From contig CM048745.1 of NCBI GenBank assembly GCA_026315105.1, positions 785,335,390-785,399,389 of the forward strand: 64,000 nucleotides of DNA, in the 5' to 3' direction. The stretch is from Locusta migratoria (taxonomy: Eukaryota > Arthropoda > Insecta > Orthoptera > Acrididae). This document shows positions 31,013-42,818 of the stretch, one piece after another. The position numbers were made by a program, and so were the translations under genes. How positions within the stretch are numbered: position 1 is the first letter of the stretch; every line of letters begins with the position of its first letter. The notes under the pieces are model-generated. The model made no database searches. It worked only from the letters and a program-made list of their open reading frames with translations, and was not told the origin of the DNA.

Positions 31013-32377
31013 CATCACTGGCCATTAAAATTGCTACACCAAGAAGAAATGCAGATGATAAAGGGGTATTCATGGGACAAATATATTATACAAGAACTGA
31101 CATGTGATTACATTTTCACGCTATTTGGGTGCATAGATCCTGAGAAATCAGTACCCAGAACAACCTCCTCTGGCCGTAATAACGGCCTTCATACGCCTGG
31201 GTATTGAGTGAAACAGATCTTGGATGGCGTGTACAGGTACAGATGACCATACAGCTTCAACACGATACTACAGTTCGTCGCCTATTGTGACGAGCCAGTT
31301 GCTCGGCCACCATTAACCAGACGTTTTCAGTTGGTGAGAGATCTGGAGAATGTGCTGGCCAGGGCAGCAGTCGAACATTTTCCGTATCCTGAAAGAGCCG
31401 TGCAGGAAGCTGCAACATGCAGTAGTGCATTATCCTGCTGAAATGTAGGGTTTAGCAGGGATCGAATGAAGGGTAGAGAGAGCCACAGAAATGTAACAGT
31501 CACTGTTCAAAGTGCCATCGATGCGAAGAGGAGGTGACCGAGACGTATAACCAATGGCACCCCATACCATCACGCCAGGTGATACGCCAGTACGTCGATG
31601 ACGAATACACGCTTCCCATGTGCGTTCACCGCGATGTCGCCAAACACGGATGCGACCATGATTATGCTGTAAACAGAACATGGATTCATCGGAAAAAATT
31701 ACTTTTGCCATTCGTGCACCCAGGTTCGTCGTTGCGTACTCCATCGCAGGCGTTCCTGTCTGTGATGCAGCGTCAAGGGTAACTGCAGCTATGGTCTCTG
31801 AGCTGATAGTCCATGCTGCAAAAGTCATCGAACTGTTCGTGCAGATGGTTGTTGTCTTGCAAACGTACCCATCTGTTGACTCAGGGATCGAGACATGGCT
31901 GCACGATCCGTTACAGCCATGCGGATAAGTTGCCTCTCATCTCGACTGCTAGTGATACGAGGCCGTTGGGATCCAGCACGGCGTTCCGTATTGCCCTCCT
32001 GAACCTATCGATTCCATATTATGCTAACGACCAACGCGGGCAGCAATGTCACGATACAATAAACCGCAATCGCGATAGGCTACAATCCGATTTTTATCAA
32101 AGTCGGAAACGTGATGGTACGCATTTCTCCTCCTTACACGAGGCATCACAACAATGTTTCACCAGGCAACGCCGGTCAACTTCTGTCTGTGTATGAGAAA
32201 TCGGTTGGAAACTTTCCTCATGCCTGCACGTTGTAGGTCTCGCCACCGGTGCCAACCTTGTGTGAATGATCTGTAAAGCTAATCATTTGCATGTCACAGC
32301 AGCTTCTTCCTGTCGGTTAAATTTCGCGGCTATAGCACGTCATCTTCGTGGTGTAGCAATTTTAATGGCCAGGACTG
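31013..32377 (-). mobile_element. Tc1-like transposon, 1365 bp, both ends present
   Basis: TA duplications at 31011-31012 and 32378-32379. Inverted ends read ACTGGCCATTAAAATTGC on the left and, reversed, CCTGGCCATTAAAATTGC on the right. The transposase relic is on the minus strand (31430-31828): KVIFSDESMFCL has the first catalytic Asp, then VWRHRGERTWEACI and GVMVWGAIGYTSRSPPL. The helix-turn-helix part lies toward 32200 in other frames. Several stops, so non-autonomous. Same family and nearly the same length as 48359-49722. Confidence 0.9.
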
Positions 32378-32440
32378 TATACTTCATGTAAATATTAATA
32401 TCAAGTTATACCTATCAATTGTTCATTTTAGTCATTATTG

Positions 32441-33870
32441 GAGGGTGGTTTAATAAGTCTGGTAAATTTGTATGAGAGAGCGGGAAATTTTTCGGAACCT
32501 ACACTGATGTTGGTTAGCCTGATATTACATCAAGTTTCGAACGACAGCTGTTATTTGTTGATTGTTGGCTGCTATCTGAAGTGCTAACTGCATAGTTAGT
32601 TCCTTAGGATGGAGAAAAACGAATTGCATGCGCTCTTTAAACATTTTCATATGAAGGGCTGGAGTTGGATAAGGTCCATATGGATTCTGCACCAACATTG
32701 AGACCATTTACTTTTGGATCAATGATGCTGTAAACGTTTTCGGAGAAGCACGGAAGACGGAGCACGCTCCGATCGGCCCATTCAAGTCACCACACAGGAA
32801 ACCATAGATAAGCTACATGATATGGTAATGGAACATCGCAGATTAAAAGTTCGCGATATAGCTAACATTGCAGGCATCGTCCATGAAGCCCTGGCCATGA
32901 AGAAGCTCTGTGAGCGATAGGTGCTGCGCTTGCTCACTTTGGACCAAAAATGCATATGAAAGAACATGTCTGCTCAGAATGTCACACTGTTCAGGCGCAA
33001 ACCACAGGACTTTTTGCGCAGAATCATAACTGTGGATGATACTTGGATCCACCATCACACTACAGAGACTAAACACAGTCCAAGCAATGGACGAGGAGTG
33101 GGGAGAGTGCACTAAAGAAGGCGAAGACTTTTGTCAGCTGGACAGGTGATGGCCACTGTCTTTTAGGATTCGAAGGGTATAATCCTGATAGATTATTTGG
33201 AAAAAAGTGCATCCATAACTGGGCCCTATTATGCTGCTCTGCTGGATCGTTTGAAACAGGAACTAATTGAAAAACTTCCAAAATGTTCAAATGTTTGTGA
33301 AGCTTATGGGACATAACTACGGGGTCATCAGTCCCTAAAGTTACAAACTACATCAACTACCTTATACTAAAGACGGCACAAATATCCATGCCCGAGGGGG
33401 GATTCGAACCCCCGACTGTAGTGGCCGTGTAGACCGTGACTGGAGCGCCCAGTCTCCTCGGCCACCGCGGCCGGCGAAAAACTTCCAAGATTGGCACTGA
33501 AGAAAGTTCTATTTCATTAGGATAAAGCTACAGCACACACAACAGTTATTGCAATGGCAGAAGTGCACGACTTGGGATTCGAATTGGTTCCTCACCCACC
33601 CTCCTGACCAGACTTGCCTCCGAGTGACTTCTTCTTATTGCCAAACTTGAAAATTTGGCTTGGTGGGAAGAAATTTTCATCGAATGACGAAGTGTCCGTG
33701 GCTGTGACAGACTATTTTGTAGAGTTTGACAAAGCCTACTTTACCGATGGGTTGAAAAAATTGGAAACAAGCTGGACCAAGTGTAGGGCTATGTCGAGTA
33801 ATAAAGTGAGTTTTCGCCTTTAAAACAATTTTTTATTCTATTTTACCAGAATTAACAAAGTGCCTTCGTA
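32441..33870 (+). pseudogene. Mariner (DD34D) transposase relic with SINE inside
   Basis: Terminal regions near 32450 (AATAAGTCTGGTAAATTTG) and 33850 (complement TTAATTCTGGTAAAATAG) are inverted. Coding pieces are TQETIDKLHDMVMEHRRLKV and FLRRIITVDDTWIHHHTTET (first catalytic Asp). After the SINE come a damaged second motif (FH-stop-DKATAHT, Asp kept) and LPPSDFFLLPNLKIWLGGKK with the third Asp. The C-terminal frame 33614-33823 is open and ends at the expected place. In-frame stops and frameshifts kill it. Exact ends are uncertain by about 10 bp. Confidence 0.8.
33282..33475 (-). mobile_element. tRNA-headed SINE in mariner ORF
   Basis: Flanked by GAAAAACTTCCAA at 33269-33281 and 33476-33488. 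It sits just before the second catalytic motif of the mariner. Confidence 0.94.
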
Positions 33871-36409
33871 CGAAGCAGAAATGTTTCTATACGAGTGCCT
33901 GACATGCCGCGGCACCGGTGATTTTCCACCGGTGATTTTCACGGTCACTCGTTAGGCACCTGACACTGCGTCCACCAGCGCCGGCAGAGGCAGCGGAATT
34001 TTCATCACTGGCTCTGGGGATCGTCAGACAAAGGACACCTATGATACAATATGCTGCAGCTCTCTGAACCGCCACCCTCGGTCGGTACCACGTAGCTGGT
34101 CATGAAAATTTCAAACAAAATACAGCAGTATCACTTCGTTAAAAATAAAACTATTGTTCTGCGTTACAGTATATCACTTTAGGTTTCGGAATTGTGTTCG
34201 TCTGTGTATTTTATTTCACTGTCTGTGCGGTGATTTCCTCTTTTGTGCACACGTGTGTTTATATCGAATGTTGGCACTAGAACTGATCACTGATCACAGT
34301 CTAGCGGAGTTTTGTTTATCATTCAGAATTCAAGCTACGAACGTCCACTATTTTAACATTATCTTTCTAAACCCACTAATTAGTGTCCACACGTCGGTTC
34401 TAACTTGTTTAAAAGCGCAAAATGTCTTCTTATTGTTTTGTGTCCACTGTACAACATTCACATTACCTGGGCCGGCGGAAGGCGAAAATATCACCCGGGC
34501 AAAGAATCCATATAGCGCCCTCTACGACCCATTGGTGTTACTGACTTTAAATTTGCTATGCTACCTTACAGATAGCTTTAAAGGACAACTCTTGAACTTT
34601 AAAACTATGACTATAAGAGTCAATTATCAAACTGAGTAAGATCTTAACTTTTGTAAGTTAAATACACAGAGTAAGTTTTGAATAACGATATATGAAACAA
34701 TTATTTACACATGAGCATGCAGAATATTCTACATGACTAATTACAAATTTACAGTACGATTCAAGAAAAAACGATTTATATAAAATTAAAACTGATGATG
34801 CGATCCAGCAGGTATTTAAACATATATACATAAACAACCTTGTTAACTGCGATAGAGAGCACATATATGAACAAAAGAATATACAAATATATTTTGTAAC
34901 AGCATTGTACAAAGATTTCGTAATACAAATAATACAACCAGTAATATAATTTTATATCTTTATACAGTTTTAATGCAAATTATCCTTTGTGTTGTTTACA
35001 ATGCTAAGTAAAGTTAACTTTTCGTGCCTTTTCCTCTGCAAAGTCTTTAATTAAAGTTGGTTAATGCACATCTAACGAGTAGAAGTCTTATCGCTTTGGT
35101 ATACATCAAGCATCAGTGTTGGTATAGAATGTAATTATTGCTACTAATATCAATGGAGAAAGAACTTCCTTTGAGCCTGAAGTTCGCCGTCTATCTGAGA
35201 GGCCGCCATCCTACCCACCCCAGCCTGCTAAGACGCTACCTGCGTAAACACCTCTTCTCTATTAAACGTAATAAAACGAAAATACGTTACGTAATGTAGG
35301 CCTACTCACCTGTACTGTGTTGTTATCTTCTGGAATATTTGTCGATTTATTGCTGGTTTCCTCATTCTCTGGTTCTACGTTTCATTTCCGTTATTGTGTG
35401 TTTCAGGAGTACGAAAGAATTTATTTAATGCTGCTGCCTTTTTCTCATTTTCAGCCTCTAATTGTGCTCTTCTTTTTCTGTATACATTTCCAGAAGGCTT
35501 CTTCTTTTCCGACATGTTGATAAAGAACAGATTAGCGCAACGATTCTACTATTAAGAGTCGAAATTCGGGAGACAAAAGAAGAACACGCACACCAAGAAT
35601 CCTGCACTACGTGTATATGACTTCTGATTTATAATTTTCTTTCACGAGTCATTTCACAGTACAAACAGGACTAATTTCTTTTTGGTTGCCGATAACTCAA
35701 TATTGTGTGGGTATTGTTAGAGCGGCCGACATAGCTTTGTCGCAAGGAATGCAGTTGCCGGTACCGCAGAGGTTATAATTGTCACAGCGTGTTATTGTTG
35801 CTCAAAATTCCCAACTCTCAACAATAGCCTTTAGCTTTGTCAGCGGAGATTTTTTATAGACAAATAAGGTGAAGGGGTGAAAGGATTTCCTATATAGGAG
35901 ATTCAAGAAGAAACCGGATTTGTTATAAAGAGTGAGACATATGGCATAAGGTAGTAATCAATGCTGCAACACAATTTTGAAAAAAGTTAATTTTTAGTTC
36001 ACTGTTTACAATAATATAAATTTAGCAAGGATTTTGGCGCCCCCAAACCTCCTAAAATTTGGCGCCCCTGCCGGTCGCCCGGCTCGGTGGCCCTTCCGCC
36101 GGTACTGCACATTACATCCTAAACAAGTATTGTTAGCATTTATTGTGCATTGTCTCTCACGGACAGCACTATTTCCATGTATTTGTTTTGCGTCTTTGTG
36201 CTTGCATTTTGACTGCGTAGTCACACGTTATAGAGTGAATCGCTGTTTTAAGTTGTGTAAGGAGGAACGCGCATATCACTTCCACACTCCGAGGTTTCAC
36301 TCTGTGTGATGAAGGGAAGTGTTGCATTGTCTATATGCCGTGCAGTGAATTAACGGTTCGATACGTATGTACTTTTGTTTTGAGCGTTGACTTTAAGCGT
36401 CCCTGTCCA
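33871..36409. other. No recognisable gene
   Basis: 2.5 kb of mostly AT-rich DNA. A 13-bp unit ACCGGTGATTTTC is repeated twice in tandem at about 33914-33942. The open frame 34154-34639 (161 codons) is hydrophobic at its start but carries no motif I recognise. GC-rich patches lie near 35200 and 36040-36110. Confidence 0.45.
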
Positions 36410-36805
36410 CAAATTTATACTTTCACCAATGAAATATTAAATGCTCAGAATAATCTAACATCACTCCTTGGGATTTTTTGTGGTCTCTCCAAGGCTTTTG
36501 ATTGTGTAAATCATGGAATTCTTCTAGATCAGAGCTTTCCAAACTGGGTGTCGTGACACCCTGGGGTGTCGTGTAGTAGTGTCAAGGGTGTCGCGAGACT
36601 AACAAATTTGGAGTCTAAACAAAAAAAACTTGTCATAAAATAATACAAAATATCCTTCTCTTCATACTACCCTGAAGAATCGCCTGCAGCTAATCATCTT
36701 TCTCTTGATTCAGTGCACCACAGATCACATATTAAAGGAATGATCAGTGCACATTAATTGCGTGCTCAGCCACTAGGCAGCACCTATGCTTCAGCAGCAG
36801 TAGAT

Positions 36806-37005
36806 TCAAATGTTCAAATGTTTGTAAAGTCTATGGGACTTAACTACGGGGTCATCAGTCCCTAAACTTACAAACTACTTATGAACTACTTACGAACTAG
36901 GACGGCACAAATATCCATGCCCGAGGGGGGATTCGAACCCCCGACCGTAGTGGCCGTGCAGACCGTGACTGGAGCGCCTTAGTCTCCTCGGCCACCGCGG
37001 CCGGC
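36806..37005 (-). mobile_element. tRNA-headed SINE in hAT
   Basis: Flanked by GCAGCAGTAGAT at 36794-36805 and 37006-37017. Full length. Confidence 0.94.
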
Positions 37006-37023
37006 GCAGCAGTAGATAATCAG

Positions 37024-37150
37024 GGTTCGTTCAAGCAGCTACCAGTTGCCAGATTCCAGCAAACTCCGCATGGGCAGAGCTGCTGCTGATACTCGATAAC
37101 AGCTCTTCCCATGCGCAGTTTGCTGGGACTGGCAGCTGCTTGAACGAACC
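37024..37150. repeat. 127-bp hairpin inside hAT
   Basis: Arm 37024-37080 pairs with 37100-37150 (GGTTCGTTCAAGCAGCT... with ...AGCTGCTTGAACGAACC) around a 20-bp loop. Confidence 0.88.
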
Positions 37151-37813
37151 TTCGCTGTAGTCTGCTTTCCTTCTCAAAAAGCTGCACCTGAGCTTTTTTA
37201 ATGGATTTGTCAAAGCCACGTCACCCTCGGTAGCGTTTCTTACAATTAAATGCCAGTCAATGACACAGTGGCTGTAAAAGCTGTCACAGATTGTAAAAGC
37301 AGTCACAATTGTCCACTGACGAAAGCTAATCAGTATCGATGTTTAGTATGGAGTATGGCCGGGCGATTAACGGAGAGCAGTATTTTAAATGCAGTGATGT
37401 TGGTTCGAATCCTCGTATGCGTTAATTTTTTTTTTCTCTCGGTTTCCTGTATGTAACAGATTCTGGGACCAGAAATGACATTCATATTCTTACTTGTCAC
37501 AAATATTTATACATTTTTTCCGAATACGACGGGACTTCCGAAGTTGTGGTGAAGCAAGAACCTAACAATAGAACTTAAATAATAATTCATCACTTGTCAT
37601 AAATAAATCCTCTTTATTTCTGAAAATAATGTGATAATATCGAACTGAAAGGGAACAGTCACTGTGCTGTCCAAATCAGAAATCCGAGCAGCTACTTTCC
37701 AGATGCCGTTTTCAATCGATTCAGCAAAACCGTATGTGGCCTTGACATGTACACGACAGCGAATAACGGTTTCCGAAATTCAGTTTTCGGAAGTTGGGTC
37801 GCATTTAGAAGAA

Positions 37814-38010
37814 AATGTTCAAATGTTTGTTAAGCTTATGGGACTTAACTACGGGGTCATCAGTCCCTAAACTTACAAACTACTTATGAACTACTTACGA
37901 ACTAGGACGGCACAAATATCCATGCCCGAGGGGGGATTCGAACCCCCGACCGTAGTGGCCGCGCAGACCGTGACTGGAGCCTCTCAGTCCCCTCGGCCAC
38001 CGCGGCCGGC
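37814..38010 (-). mobile_element. tRNA-headed SINE in hAT (second)
   Basis: Flanked by GCATTTAGAAGAA at 37801-37813 and 38011-38023. Full length with intact boxes. Confidence 0.95.
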
Positions 38011-39790
38011 GCATTTAGAAGAAGCAAGTACTACTGTGTGAGTTAGGCATTGTTTTCTGCGGTGTTACTCTATTGTACATCTCCGTAGTTCCTAATGTTT
38101 CCTTTTCTTGCGATGAGTGTACGTAATTGATACAGTCAGGATGAACATTAAACATGTCAATGGGTACAAGGATTTCAGTTTCGTTTACAAACTACATTTA
38201 AGTGATACTTATTTCCATCCTCCCCCCCCCCCCCCGGCTAGAACCATATAAATTCTACCATATGTATTTATATTAGTGAAAGGGTGTGGCGCAAAACTGT
38301 AAGCTATAAAAATGTGTCGCCATGGGGAAAAGTTTGGAAAGCACAGTTCTAGATAAACTAAAGTATTGTGGTAAGAATGGGACATTGTACAAATGGTTTA
38401 AATCATACCTAACAGGAAGAGTGCAGGAAGTTGACATAAGTAATTCACATAATATGCAAAAAACAGCAGATTCCTCAAACTGGGGAACAATCAAAAATGG
38501 GGTGCCACAAGGTTCGATGTTGGGCCCTTTGCTGTTCTTAATATATATTAATGACTTGCATTCTGTATTCATGAAGATGCAGAGCTGGTTCTTTCTGCTG
38601 ATAATACAAGTATAGTTATCACACTTGACAGACAAAAACTAACTGAAGAAATTGTAAACAACGTTTCTCAGAAAATCATTGGTTCTCAGGAAATGGACTA
38701 TCATTAAATTTTGATAAAACACAGCACATCCAGTCCTATACAGTAAATGGAATGACACCATTAATAAATATAGGCTTTGATCAGAAATCTGTAGCAAAGG
38801 TAGAATGTTGAAAAATTTTAGGTGTACGGATTGATGAGGGGTTGAACTCGACAAAACACATTGAAGATCTGCTGAAACGTTTGATTTGAGCTACTTATGC
38901 TATTAGGGTAATCGCAAATTTTGGTGATATACATCTCAGTAAATTAGCTTTCTATGCCCATTTTCATTCTCTGCTTTCGTATGGCATCATTTTCTGGGGT
39001 AATTCATCATTGAGTAAAAAAGTATTCATTGCACAAAAGCGTATAATCGGAATAATTTCTGGAGCCCATCCAAGATCATCCTGCAGACACTTATTTAAAG
39101 AGCTAGGGATCTTCACAGTAGCTTCACAGTATATATATATTCACTTATGAAATTTGTTATTACCAATCCCACCGAATTCAAAAGCAATAGCAGTGTACAT
39201 AACTACAACTAGGAGAAAGAATGATCTCCACTATTCAAGGTTAAATCTAGCTTTGGCACAGAAAGGGGTGAATTATGCTGCCACAAAAGTCTTTGGTCAC
39301 CTACGAAACAGCATCAAAAGCCTGACAGATAGCCAAAAAGCATTTAAAAATAAATTAAAAGAATTTCTAGATATAAATTAGTAAACCTGAAAAAATTTAA
39401 TTAATTAATTAATAAAAAATAAAAAAGTATTATGTAATGTAATATTTAGTACAAAGTAATAATTTCTAAAGACACCCTTCATTTACCTGACACGTTCCAT
39501 ATGCTTACGAAGTGTCGTATTCATGATCTATGGAACAACTACTAATCTAATCTAATCTGTGTAATGTCGTCACGCTTGCTTTCATGAATGGTCATTTTGA
39601 AAAATAAATAAATTCATAAACTAAAAAAAAATTGAAAGGTATTAAATTTAAATGGTTTAGTCCAGGCTGTTCCAACTCTCGTGCTCCCGTGGCCGTGAGC
39701 TGTTCAGCTGTGAGTGCGGCAAGTGGCTGAGGCTGCGCCAAGCGTGTGTGCTGGCGAGGCAGCCAGCTGGGCTGTGCCGTCAAGAGCAAC

Positions 39791-40612
39791 TGCATCTACA
39801 TCTACATCTACAACCATACTCCGCAAGCCACCCGACGGTGTGTGGCGGAGGGTACCTTGAGTACCACTATCGATTTTCCCTCCTATTCTAGTCACGTATT
39901 GTTCGCGGAAAGAAGGATTGTCGGTATGCCTCTGTGTGGGCTCTAATCTCTCTGATTTTGTCCTCACGATCTCTTCGCGAGATATAGGTAGGAGGGAGCA
40001 ACTAGACTCCTCAGTAAAGGTAAGTTCTCGAAACATCGACAAAAGCCCATACCGAGCGACAGAGCGTCTCTCCTGCAGAGTCTTCCACTGGAGTTTAGCG
40101 ATCATCTCCGTAACGCTTTCACGATTACCAAATGATCCTGTAACGAAGCGCGCTGCTCTTCGTTGGATCTTCTCCACTTCCTCTATCAATCCTACCTGGT
40201 ACGGATCCCACACCGGTGAGCAGTATTCAAGCTGTGGGCGAACAAGTGTGCTGTAACCTACTTCCTTTGTTTTCGGACTGCATTTCCTTAGAATTCTCCC
40301 AATGAATCTAAGTCTGGCATCTGCTTTACCGACGATTGATTTTATATGGTCGTCCCATTTTAAATCCCTCCTAATGACTACTCCCAGATAATTTATGGAA
40401 TTAACTGCTTCCAGTTGCTGCCCTGCTATAGTGTAGCTAAATGATAAAGGATATTACTTTCTGTGTATTCGCAGCACATTACACTTGTCTACATTGAGCT
40501 TTAATTGCCATTCCCTGCACCATGCGTCAATTCGATGCAGATCCTCCTGCATCTCAATACAATTTTCCGTTGTTACAACCTCTGCAATTCCCACCGAGGG
40601 CACTAATGTTTT
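39791..40612 (-). mobile_element. CR1-like LINE 3' part
   Basis: The 3' end at 39791 has repeated GATGTA units (TGTAGATGTAGATGTAGATG on the element strand). 39704-40213 encodes the RT thumb and C-terminus: MWDPYQVGLIEEVEKIQRRA, RFVTGSFGNRESVTEMI, RREEIVRTKSERL-like sequence. Upstream (to 40612) lies WCREWQLKLNVDKCNVLRIH. The copy begins after RT motif C. The subfamily differs from the neighbouring plus-strand copy. Confidence 0.8.
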
Positions 40613-40639
40613 TGAAATACAGTAGCTACAACCGATATT

Positions 40640-42225
40640 TCCATTTTTCTCCTTGAAAACTGTATACCCATCAGATTTCTATCTGATTATGTTGAAGAGA
40701 TAGATCCTTCCTTAACAGCCATATACAACCGCTCTCTCAAACAAGGATCTGTACCAAAAGATTGGAAAGTTGCACAGTTCACACCTCTATTCAAGAAAGG
40801 CCGTAAGAGTAACCCACTAAACTACAGGCCTATTTCATTGACGTCAATTTGCAGCAGGATTTTGGATCATATCCTGTATTCAAATATTATTAATTATCTC
40901 AAGCAAAATGTTCAAATGTTTGTATAGCTTATGGGACTTAAAACTACGGGGTCATCAGTCCCTAAACTTACAAAACTACTTATGAACTACCTTATACTAA
41001 GGACGGCACAAATATCCATGCCCGAGGGGGGATTCGAACACCCGAACGTAGTGGCCGTGCAGACTGTGACTGGAGCGCCTCAGTTCCCTTGGCCACCCGC
41101 GGCCGGCTATCTCAAACAGAATGATCCATTGAACCAAGGTCAACACGGATTTAAAAAATATCGTTCATGCGAAACACAACTAGCTCTTTACTCACACGAA
41201 GTGATGAGTGCTGTCGACAAGGGTTCTCAAATTGATTCCGTATTTCTTCATTTCCAGAAGGCTTTTGATACCAAACCTGACGAACGGCTTTCAATCAAAT
41301 TGCGTGGTTATGGTATATCTCCCCAAATTTGCGATTGGATAGGGGATTTCCTGCCAGAGAGGACACAGTTTGTAGTAATCGATGGTAAGGAATCGACTAA
41401 AACAGAGTTGATAACTGGCGTTGCACAGGATAGTGTCATTGGTCATCCGCTGCCCCTTATTTACATAAACGATTTGGGAGAAAACCTAAGTAGCTCTCTT
41501 AGGTTGTTTGCAGATGACGCAGTCATTTACCGTCTAGTAAAATCATCTGAAGATCAAAACCAACTGCAGAATGATCTAAATAAGATATCACTATGGTGTA
41601 AAAATTGGCAATTGACACTAAATAATGCGAAGTGTGATGTCGTCCACATGAGTACGGAAAAAATCAGTTACTTCAGACTTAAACTGGAAAGAACACGTAG
41701 ATAATGTCGTGGGAAAGGCGAACTAGAGACTGCGTTTTATTGGCAGAACCTTAAAAGATGCAAAGAACTACTAAAGAGACTTTTTTGGACTATTGCTGCC
41801 CAGTGTGGGAACCTTATCACGTGGGTTTGACGGAGGACATCGAAAGAGTTCAAAGAAGGGCAGCTCGTTTTGTATTGTCACGATACAGAGGAGACAGCGT
41901 TACCGAAATGATAACAGGACTTGGGATGGGAATCATTATAACAAAGGTGCTTATCGCTGCGGCGTAGTCTACTTAAGAAACTCCAATCACCAATATTCTT
42001 CTCCGAATGCGAAAATATATTGTTCACTCCCTCCTATGTAGGTAGAAATGATCATCAGAATAAAATACGAGAAACCAGAGCTCGAACGGAGAGATTCAGA
42101 TGTTCTTTCTTCCCGCGTGCTATTCGAGAGTGGGATGGGAGATGAATAGTATAATGGTGCCAGGCACTTAAATGTGATTTGCAGAGTATCCCATTTAGAT
42201 GTAGAAAATGCGGGACACACGACCC
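40640..42225 (+). pseudogene. CR1-like LINE RT region, interrupted by SINE
   Basis: Starts in the linker (LTAIYNRSLKQGSVPKDWK-like, near 40715-40770), then KGRKSNPLNYRPISL. After the SINE come LNQGQHGFKKYRSCETQLAL, motif A FLHFQKAFDTK (first Asp is His), ITGVAQDSVIG (motif B eroded) and FADDAVIYR (motif C intact). The main frame ends at 41704. Remaining C-terminal blocks (VQRRAARFVLSRYRG, RTERFRCSFFPRAIREWDGR) continue in other frames to the 3' end near 42225. Dead copy. Confidence 0.82.
40906..41107 (-). mobile_element. tRNA-headed SINE in CR1 LINE
   Basis: Imperfect duplication TATCTCAAGCA / TATCTCAAACA at 40895-40905 and 41108-41118. The LINE reading resumes exactly across it. Confidence 0.92.
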
Positions 42226-42229
42226 GTGA

Positions 42230-42637
42230 CACGTGGTCAATCCTCAGCGTTATTATAATTACTGTAAAATCTCTGTGATCCTGAAGTCATTGAGTTTACA
42301 AGGTGTTGCTAGAGTATCAGAAGAAGCCAGATTATGTTTGATTTATCACGCTGAATCCCATCCAAATTCCACCATCTTAATCATAAATAAGGCAATATGA
42401 ATTTTACAATGAACTTCATAACTAATTCCTGTCTCCGAAAAAAGAATGATTTTCATTTAAGTTCAAAGAAATAAAACTTTTGCGTTTGGACATTTACTTC
42501 AGGTAAATTAACAACAAATCATCTTAATTGCTAATAAGTAGACTTACCAAGCGACGCTTGTCTTAAATGTCCATATACAGTAACTCGCTAAACAGCATAC
42601 TCTTCATTGTAGGGTTCTGAAGCAATGGCTTTTCCTT

Positions 42638-42687
<50 letters not shown>

Positions 42688-42810
42688 TCTGTTCATTACA
42701 CAGAACACCTGGTCACAATAGTATATCAACCCAAACATGTACATGAACCCAGCTGCATTCCTATGAAGCCGAGGGAACGTGTCTGCCTTCACGTTTCGAT
42801 ACCACCGAGA
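42230..42810. other. No gene; 46-bp poly(T) run
   Basis: AT-rich DNA with a poly(T) run at 42640-42685. No coding signature. Confidence 0.5.
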
Positions 42811-42818
42811 CGCTAAAC

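Larger units (their letters stand above)
36530..38346. mobile_element. Non-autonomous hAT transposon, 1817 bp
   Basis: 8-bp target duplication TTCTAGAT at 36522-36529 and 38347-38354. Inverted ends CAGAGCTTTCCAAAC and, reversed, CTGTGCTTTCCAAAC. Removing it joins the LINE reading frame at its LLD-KLKY site. It contains two SINEs, a 127-bp hairpin and a (C)n run at 38222-38236. The remaining DNA (37160-37800) has no convincing transposase. Confidence 0.9.
36410..39558 (+). mobile_element. CR1-like LINE (second subfamily) split by a hAT element
   Basis: 36410-36529 encodes YTFTNEILNAQNN then LGIFCGLSKAFDCVNHGILL (motif A; the first Asp of F-x-D-L-S-K-A-F-D is Gly). After the hAT insertion the protein resumes at 38355 with KLKYCGKNGTLYKWFKSYL and then NGVPQGSMLGPLLFL (motif B). 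Decayed motif C and thumb follow, ending at 39154-39381 (HLRNSIKSLTDSQKAFKNKL). The 3' end is a TAATC repeat tail near 39540-39558. 5' truncated. Confidence 0.82.

Noticed and set aside
34154..34639. 161-codon open frame as a membrane protein gene
   Set aside because: AT-rich, biased composition, no start context, exon signals or family motif; length is plausible by chance in this composition.
40931..41158. N-terminal extension of the CR1 ORF as a novel domain
   Set aside because: It is read-through of the SINE at 40906-41107.
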